Assembly (NCBI GenBank): GCA_045638465.1
Contig: JAZUBK010000028.1
Span: 50,751 to 114,750, forward strand
Source of the DNA: CAKVLS01 sp045638465
Lineage (GTDB): Bacteria > Bacillota > Clostridia > Christensenellales > UBA1242
DNA: 64,000 nucleotides
Direction of reading: 5' to 3'
Each line of letters begins with the position of its first letter. The stretch's first letter is position 1. The notes beneath the pieces were generated by a model. It worked only from the letters and a program-made list of their open reading frames with translations, was not told the DNA's origin and ran no database searches. Made by a program: the position numbers and the translations under genes. This document shows, piece after piece, positions 59,598 through 64,000 of this stretch.

Positions 59598-60458
59598 TTA
59601 GTTTTCTTCGCTATCAAAATCAGGGATAAAATCGGTTGAACTAGAAGATAGTTCTTGGCAAAAACCTTTTGTAAAACCAAGTTTGTTAAAGTAAGAAATT
59701 ACCCTAGTATACTCTAGTTTTTTAATCGGTCTATTTATATCTTCTGATGCGTGATAACATGGTGTGTATTGGCCCATAAGGCTTATATATCTATCTTCTA
59801 ATTTGAGGCTCTTGAGATAGTCTAAAACTCTCAAACTATCGTCGGTATGATTAGGAAGTACAAGATGACGAATAATCACGCCACGGCTCAATATTCCGTT
59901 TTTGAAAATATCTTGAGGTTTAGATGATAGCATAAAGTTTATTGCTTTGCTACTTACGTTGAAGTAATCTTTTGCCTTAGATAGTCTTTGTGATAAATCA
60001 CTATCAACGTACTTTAGGTCTACTAAATATATGTCTACATATTTGTCTATTTTTTTTAAAGACTCAACATCATCATAACCACTACTATTGTATACAACTG
60101 GTTTGTGAGGTTTGTATATTTCAAAGGCCTTTACTATCTCATCGACAAAGTGCGATGGTGTGACTAGGTTGATATTATTTACTTTTGAGTTGTCAAAATC
60201 TTCAAAGACCTTGGCTAACATTTCTGGGGTATAATCTTTACCTTTGCCTTCGTGTGTTATTTTGTAGTTTTGGCAGTAGTTACACTTTAGGTTACACCCG
60301 CTAAAAAATATCGCACCACTTCCGTTTTCATCACAGATGATTGGCTCTTCCCAAAAGTGAGTCATTACTTTGGCTACTTTCATTTTTGCAACTCCGCAGT
60401 AGCCTGTGACTTTTTCTCTATCTATATTACATTTTCTTGGACAGCTATTACATATCAT
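59598..60458 (-). CDS. Radical SAM protein, PflX-like
   Basis: A 286-residue radical SAM protein with Cys55, Cys59 and Cys62 in SGCNLKCNYCQN, the Cys-x3-Cys-x2-Cys cluster that binds the 4Fe-4S and SAM. An extra N-terminal Cys group (CNSCPRKCNIDREK...GYCG) marks the COG1313/PflX group, related to pyruvate formate-lyase activases. The target glycyl-radical enzyme or other substrate is unknown and none is adjacent. AGGAAC precedes the ATG. The Cys-rich start could bind a second cluster. Confidence 0.88.
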   Translation of the reverse strand: MICNSCPRKCNIDREKVTGYCGVAKMKVAKVMTHFWEEPIICDENGSGAIFFSGCNLKCNYCQNYKITHEGKGKDYTPEMLAKVFEDFDNSKVNNINLVTPSHFVDEIVKAFEIYKPHKPVVYNSSGYDDVESLKKIDKYVDIYLVDLKYVDSDLSQRLSKAKDYFNVSSKAINFMLSSKPQDIFKNGILSRGVIIRHLVLPNHTDDSLRVLDYLKSLKLEDRYISLMGQYTPCYHASEDINRPIKKLEYTRVISYFNKLGFTKGFCQELSSSSTDFIPDFDSEEN

Positions 60459-60641
60459 TTTTTTTGTGTTCCTGTTTTATTTATTTGTTATTCATATTTA
60501 TAAAAACATTTTGATTTGTACTTTATCAAAAAAAACTTACATTACAACTATACCGCTAAACTTTGCTTTAGGCAAATATTTTTGTAAATAAAAAACATAA
60601 GGCAAAAAGTAATCTCACTATTTAATTATATATCCGCTATG

Positions 60642-60671
60642 TTTTTATCAAAATATCTTTATTGATAAAAA
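60642..60671. other. Inverted repeat in intergenic gap
   Basis: TTTTTATCAA (60642-60651) and TTGATAAAAA (60662-60671) are exact complements with a ten-base loop, in the 262-base gap between radical SAM and dehydrogenase genes. It is AT-only, with no T-run of terminator type. Confidence 0.35.
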
Positions 60672-60693
60672 GCATATTTATTGGCAATAAAAA

Positions 60694-60720
60694 AAGATGT
60701 AGTTTATACATCTTCTTTTT
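60694..60720 (-). terminator. Terminator of 2-hydroxyacid dehydrogenase-like gene
   Basis: AAGATGTA-GTTTA-TACATCTT with a T-run on the reverse strand. Confidence 0.88.
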
Positions 60721-61638
60721 TTATATTAGTCTATTGATTATGTTATTTCTTATTACGCCTTCGATAGAGTCTATCATAATATCTTTTCTTTTTGATTTGG
60801 CTTCTTTGGTAAACCATGCGTATTCGCTGGTTACCATTACGTTGCCTTCGTAATCCATAACTGTTTTGTTTGGTTCTTCTAGGCCATAACCAAATATTTT
60901 GCCACGACCAACCAAGTCTAACATTAGTTTATGATTATGAAGGTATGGACCTGTGCCGCTTATAAATACTGCGCTTTTTTTCATAGATAGCAAATGATGA
61001 TCGGTAATCAAATCTTGAGTAGTGCCGTCTATAGTTAGACAACAGAAGATAATGTCGCAGTTTGTAAATAATTCTTGAAGGCCTATCATACGGTATTCGT
61101 CGATGTACTTATTCAAAGAATAATAGAATATTTTGTTTCCAGCACGGTAGCACATATCTGCAATTTTTTTGCCGATATTACCCATACCGATGATACCTAC
61201 TTTTTTGTTTTTTAGTTCTGATTGAAGGAAGATATCACTAAACTCTTGTTTTCCATATTTGATTTGGATAGGAAGTCTTTTTAGACAACAAAGCGCAAGG
61301 AAGTATAGATACTCTGCTATAGCATCAGTTGCATATCCTGGGGTGTTGGTTACTATTATGCCTTTACTCTTACAATAGTCAAGGTCTAGATAATGACAAC
61401 TTGTAGTGTATACACATATTGCTCTTAGATTCTTTATCTTATCAATAACCTCATTTGGGAAAGAATAATCACAGAATGTAGGACGTATGGCTACTATCTT
61501 TTCGGCACGACTTTTTAAAACTCCGCTTTTCAAAAAAGCATCCATACTATCGCAAAATATAACTTTGCCCATTTCGTGTAATCTTTCTAATTGTTTTTTG
61601 CTAAAATCTTTATCATAACTTATTACGTATATTTCCAT
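60721..61638 (-). CDS. D-2-hydroxyacid dehydrogenase-like protein, catalytic residues replaced
   Basis: This 305-residue protein follows the D-isomer 2-hydroxyacid dehydrogenase fold, with an NAD loop GIIGMGNIGKKIA (Gly151-Gly156) and the final GYGLEEP. Two of the three catalytic residues differ: the Arg of the usual ARG box is replaced in FISGTGP (227-231), and the His of the usual TPH box is replaced in VTSEYAW (269-275), where Glu272 aligns. The Glu of LEEP is kept. It may bind NAD without normal dehydrogenase activity. GGTGA lies four bases before the ATG. Single gene. Confidence 0.82.
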   Translation of the reverse strand: MEIYVISYDKDFSKKQLERLHEMGKVIFCDSMDAFLKSGVLKSRAEKIVAIRPTFCDYSFPNEVIDKIKNLRAICVYTTSCHYLDLDYCKSKGIIVTNTPGYATDAIAEYLYFLALCCLKRLPIQIKYGKQEFSDIFLQSELKNKKVGIIGMGNIGKKIADMCYRAGNKIFYYSLNKYIDEYRMIGLQELFTNCDIIFCCLTIDGTTQDLITDHHLLSMKKSAVFISGTGPYLHNHKLMLDLVGRGKIFGYGLEEPNKTVMDYEGNVMVTSEYAWFTKEAKSKRKDIMIDSIEGVIRNNIINRLI

Positions 61639-61659
61639 AATTTCACCATTTATTAAAAA

Positions 61660-61688
61660 TCTATATATATACTACCACAAATAACCAA
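61660..61688 (-). promoter_or_regulatory. Possible promoter of 2-hydroxyacid dehydrogenase-like gene
   Basis: TTGGTT (61683-61688), a 17-base spacer and TATAGA (61660-61665) on the reverse strand. Confidence 0.45.
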
Positions 61689-61710
61689 AATATGGAATAT
61701 GTTTTTTATA

Positions 61711-61741
61711 AAATAAAAAAAGACCTTGTATAAGGTCTTTT
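61711..61741 (-). terminator. Terminator of candidate small RNA
   Basis: AAAAGACCTT-ATAC-AAGGTCTTTT followed by TTTATTTT on the reverse strand. Confidence 0.9.
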
Positions 61742-61833
61742 CTGGTGCAAACTATGGACAATACACCCTAAACCATTTTGCACCTGGTGGCTACAAATAC
61801 TGCCACTCTCTTGTTCAAGAACTGCAAGGGAAT
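61712..61833 (-). ncRNA. Candidate small RNA of about 120 bases, family unknown
   Basis: A stand-alone transcription unit on the reverse strand: a strong promoter (61840-61867), predicted start near 61833, and a terminator at 61711-61741. The predicted RNA has a hairpin GTGGC/GCCAC (61789-61808), a short TCTTG/CAAGA hairpin, and a longer stem GGTGCAAA/TTTGCACC enclosing ATGG/CCAT. No open frame of more than a few codons fits. It matches neither SRP RNA, 6S RNA, tmRNA, RNase P nor a tRNA that I can recognise. It lies between the ABC-F and dehydrogenase-like genes. Confidence 0.62.
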
Positions 61834-61839
61834 AATTTT

Positions 61840-61867
61840 ATTATAAATAAATGAATAAAAAAGTCAA
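61840..61867 (-). promoter_or_regulatory. Promoter of candidate small RNA
   Basis: TTGACT (61862-61867), a 16-base spacer and TATAAT (61840-61845) on the reverse strand, with no start codon or ribosome binding site downstream. Confidence 0.78.
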
Positions 61868-61881
61868 GAGTATCACAAAAT

Positions 61882-61910
61882 AAAAAAAGACCTTATTACT
61901 TAGGTCTTTT
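61882..61910 (-). terminator. Terminator of ABC-F gene
   Basis: AAAAGACCT-(8)-AGGTCTTTT with a T-run on the reverse strand; its arms nearly match those of the small RNA terminator. Confidence 0.87.
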
Positions 61911-61979
61911 AAGAATATATTTTTTAGACTTTGGATAACTAAAGGTTATTACTACCAAAATAATACATGGTTTATATTA

Positions 61980-63890
61980 TCAATTTATCTCAACCCACTC
62001 TTCCATAAGTTTTTCTAGTTCGATAGATTTGTTATCTATCTTTTCTTGGATATCCATTACTTTGATATAATCACAGCATATATCTGGGTTGTGTAGTTCT
62101 TTGTTTAGAAGTTTTATATCTTCTTCTAGTTGTTGTATTTTTGTTTCTAGTTTTTTACTCTTTACTTTGTTTCTTGCTTTTTCTTTGTTTAGAAGGTATA
62201 GGTTTTGGTTTTCACTTTTTGGTTTTTCTTCGCAAAGTGTATTAATTTGTTTTTCTTGCTTTTGGGTATCAATATCTCTTTTTTCCTTCAAGTCCCTTTC
62301 GTATTCTTTATAAGTGGTGTCTTTTAGAAATTTTGAATCGCCATCTTCAAATACAATAAGGTTGTTAGCTATCTTATTAACAAAGTATCTATCGTGAGAA
62401 ACAAAAAGTATTGTACCTTGGTAATCTATCAACATTTTTTCCAAAGCTTCACGGCTTACTATATCCATATGGTTTGTAGGTTCGTCTAAGATTAAAAAGT
62501 TGGGCCTTCGTTTTAATATTTTGCAAAGTTCTAGTCTTACTCTTTCGCCACCTGAAAGTTCTTTTAAATTTTTGAACACATCATCTTGCGAAAAGCAAAA
62601 CATACCTAGTATTCGTCTAGCTTCTTGCGTGTCTTCTTCTGGAAATTCATTAAGGAAATTGTCCAAAATACTTTCGCTCTTGATATTATTAGTTGCTGAT
62701 TGTTGGTCAAAATATCCTATATCTACATTTACTCCAAATTTAAGTTTACCGCCAAGAAGTTTTATCTTACTCGCGATAGTTTTTAGTAAAGTAGATTTTC
62801 CAAGACCATTACCGCCTACAACACCGACTTTGTTACCTTTGAAGATTCTAAAGTTTAGTTTACTCAAAACATCAGTATAACCTATCTCTATATTTTGAGC
62901 AAACAACACTTCTTCACCACTCTCAAGCCTTGGACGGGTGTTAAAAGAAAAGGCTTTTGTGTCGGCTTTTTCTGGGCTATCTATATCTCCCATTCTTTCT
63001 ATTTGTTTAAGTTTGCTTTGAGCCATCTTTGCTTTGGTTGCTTTGTATCTAAATCTGTCTGCTAGGGCCTGTAGTCTTGCTTTTTCTTCAGTATATTCTT
63101 TATAATCTTTTAAATCTTTTTCGTAGTTTAACTCTTTTGTTTTTACAAACTTAGAGTAGTTGCCTACATATCTTTTTATTTTATGTCTTTCTATCTCGTA
63201 TACTACTGTTGCAAACTTATCTAAAAAGGCTCTATCGTGTGATACTACAACAATAGCTTTTGGGTATTCGGCTAAATACTCTTCGAGCCACTCAATGCTA
63301 GTAATATCTAAGTGATTTGTTGGTTCGTCCAAAATAAGTAGGTCGGGTTTACTCAAAAGAAGTTTTATAAGAGCTATCTTTGTTCTTTGGCCGCCCGAAA
63401 ACTCACATAGCTTCTTTGTTTTGTCGCTTTCTGAAAATCCAAACTTTTTGATTGCGGTGTTATATTCTTTAAGATAAGTATATCCACCAAGCACATCATA
63501 TCTTGTCAAAAGTTTATCGTGTTTTATAATATCTTCTTGTAAACAATTTTCTTGCATCTTTTGTTCGATATCATTAATCTGTTTTTTTATTTGCAAAACA
63601 TCACTATATGCTTTTAATATTTCATTTTCAAATGTTTCTTTATCATCTTCAAAGGCTATTTGTTTAAGATAACCTATTTGGAATTTATCTGTCTTTTGGA
63701 TTTTGGCAATATTTTTATCATCAGCATCTATCTCTTGCTCACCTGTTATAACCCTCAAAAGTGTAGTCTTGCCACAGCCATTACGACCAACAATAGCAAC
63801 TTTGTCTTTTGTATTAACTTCAAAAGATATATTCTTTAAAACTTCATTTTCGCCAAATGAAACACTTATATTATCTAAAAATAATCTCAT
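61980..63890 (-). CDS. ABC-F family ribosome-associated ATPase
   Basis: This 636-residue protein has two ATPase domains and no membrane segment: Walker A GRNGCGKTT and GGNGLGKST, signatures FSGGQRTKIALIK and LSGGERVRLELCK, and two LILDEPTNH Walker B boxes. A linker of about 80 residues between them (P-site tRNA interaction motif) is charged and helical (YKEYTEEKARLQALADRFRY), and a C-terminal coiled coil follows (KKLETKIQQLEEDIKLLNKE). ABC-F proteins act on stalled ribosomes or confer antibiotic resistance by target protection; the housekeeping YdiF/YfmR type is likelier. The -10 ends nine bases before the ATG and no Shine-Dalgarno is seen. Confidence 0.93.
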   Translation of the reverse strand: MRLFLDNISVSFGENEVLKNISFEVNTKDKVAIVGRNGCGKTTLLRVITGEQEIDADDKNIAKIQKTDKFQIGYLKQIAFEDDKETFENEILKAYSDVLQIKKQINDIEQKMQENCLQEDIIKHDKLLTRYDVLGGYTYLKEYNTAIKKFGFSESDKTKKLCEFSGGQRTKIALIKLLLSKPDLLILDEPTNHLDITSIEWLEEYLAEYPKAIVVVSHDRAFLDKFATVVYEIERHKIKRYVGNYSKFVKTKELNYEKDLKDYKEYTEEKARLQALADRFRYKATKAKMAQSKLKQIERMGDIDSPEKADTKAFSFNTRPRLESGEEVLFAQNIEIGYTDVLSKLNFRIFKGNKVGVVGGNGLGKSTLLKTIASKIKLLGGKLKFGVNVDIGYFDQQSATNNIKSESILDNFLNEFPEEDTQEARRILGMFCFSQDDVFKNLKELSGGERVRLELCKILKRRPNFLILDEPTNHMDIVSREALEKMLIDYQGTILFVSHDRYFVNKIANNLIVFEDGDSKFLKDTTYKEYERDLKEKRDIDTQKQEKQINTLCEEKPKSENQNLYLLNKEKARNKVKSKKLETKIQQLEEDIKLLNKELHNPDICCDYIKVMDIQEKIDNKSIELEKLMEEWVEIN

Positions 63891-63899
63891 AACAAAATT

Positions 63900-63928
63900 A
63901 TTATAACATCAAAGTATCTATTGTGCAA
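63900..63928 (-). promoter_or_regulatory. Promoter of ABC-F gene, near-leaderless
   Basis: TTGCAC (63923-63928), a 17-base spacer ending TGT and TATAAT (63900-63905) on the reverse strand; nine bases to the ATG gives a leader of about three bases. Confidence 0.75.
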
Positions 63929-63989
63929 TCTATTGTAAATCTCACTAATTAAATTTTGTAAAATAAAAAAAGAGCTATAAAGGTGTTTT

Positions 63990-64000
63990 ATGAATAAATG
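63990..64000 (+). CDS. Start of a gene that runs off the window
   Basis: AAAGGTG (63979-63985 region), TTTT and ATG-AAT-AAA (Met-Asn-Lys) resemble the start of the giant lipoprotein gene (AGAGGTG, TTTT, ATG). Only three codons are visible; no product can be named. Confidence 0.5.

Noticed and set aside
61640..61979. SRP RNA, tmRNA or 6S RNA
   Set aside because: The SRP GGAA tetraloop region, the tmRNA tRNA-like ends and a long 6S central bubble were not found in the candidate RNA.

Overview
The window is AT-rich, densely coded chromosomal DNA. AGGAG-type ribosome binding sites, TTGACA/TATAAT promoters, a lipoprotein signal, heterodimeric ABC exporters, VanZ, CPBP, DegV and Tex proteins and standard-code TGA stops point to a low-GC Bacillota bacterium, most likely an uncultured anaerobic gut Clostridia lineage. 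A rubredoxin-fused flavin reductase, an L-lactate dehydrogenase and a radical SAM activase-like protein fit a fermentative anaerobe. IspH shows that it uses the MEP isoprenoid pathway. No phage, insertion sequence, integrase or CRISPR array was seen.

Layout. 1-4.8 kb: an XRE regulator-dtd-metG operon, a divergent DegV protein, and Tex. 5.0-18.7 kb: one gene for a 4558-residue lipoprotein of tandem MBG-type modules, about a fifth of the window. 18.8-24.4 kb: housekeeping genes (HU, Smr, RadC, signal peptidase I, DUF951), tRNA-Arg(UCG) and two flavin/redox genes. 24.4-34.3 kb: short operons of HD phosphohydrolases, a thioesterase, a nucleotidyltransferase, a P-loop/CYTH fusion, MscL, two NUDIX hydrolases and GNATs, interrupted by a 760-base non-coding region carrying a palindromic repeat locus. 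34.3-44.7 kb: lactate dehydrogenase, membrane proteins, a second XRE regulator with a zinc ribbon, VanZ, a fused FtsX-type ABC transporter, a newly found 50-residue membrane peptide gene and tRNA-Arg(ACG). 44.7-55 kb: an InlB-repeat surface protein, a helicase with two membrane segments behind ispH, a TPR-like protein and an E2/CAT-fold protein without its catalytic His. 55-64 kb: a MarR-controlled heterodimeric ABC exporter, the second repeat locus, a radical SAM protein, a degenerate 2-hydroxyacid dehydrogenase, a candidate small RNA with its own promoter and terminator, and an ABC-F protein.

The most unusual signals are: (i) two diverged copies of a non-coding element built from CGACCAnTTGGTCG-like palindromes and sharing a 50-base core; (ii) four genes whose ATG lies exactly six bases after a -10 hexamer and has no Shine-Dalgarno, implying leaderless mRNAs in an organism that otherwise uses strong ribosome binding sites; (iii) the giant surface lipoprotein; (iv) the membrane-embedded DEAH helicase; and (v) the orphan candidate small RNA. 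Functions come from recognised motifs and known families. Promoters and terminators come from reading the sequence and have not been tested.
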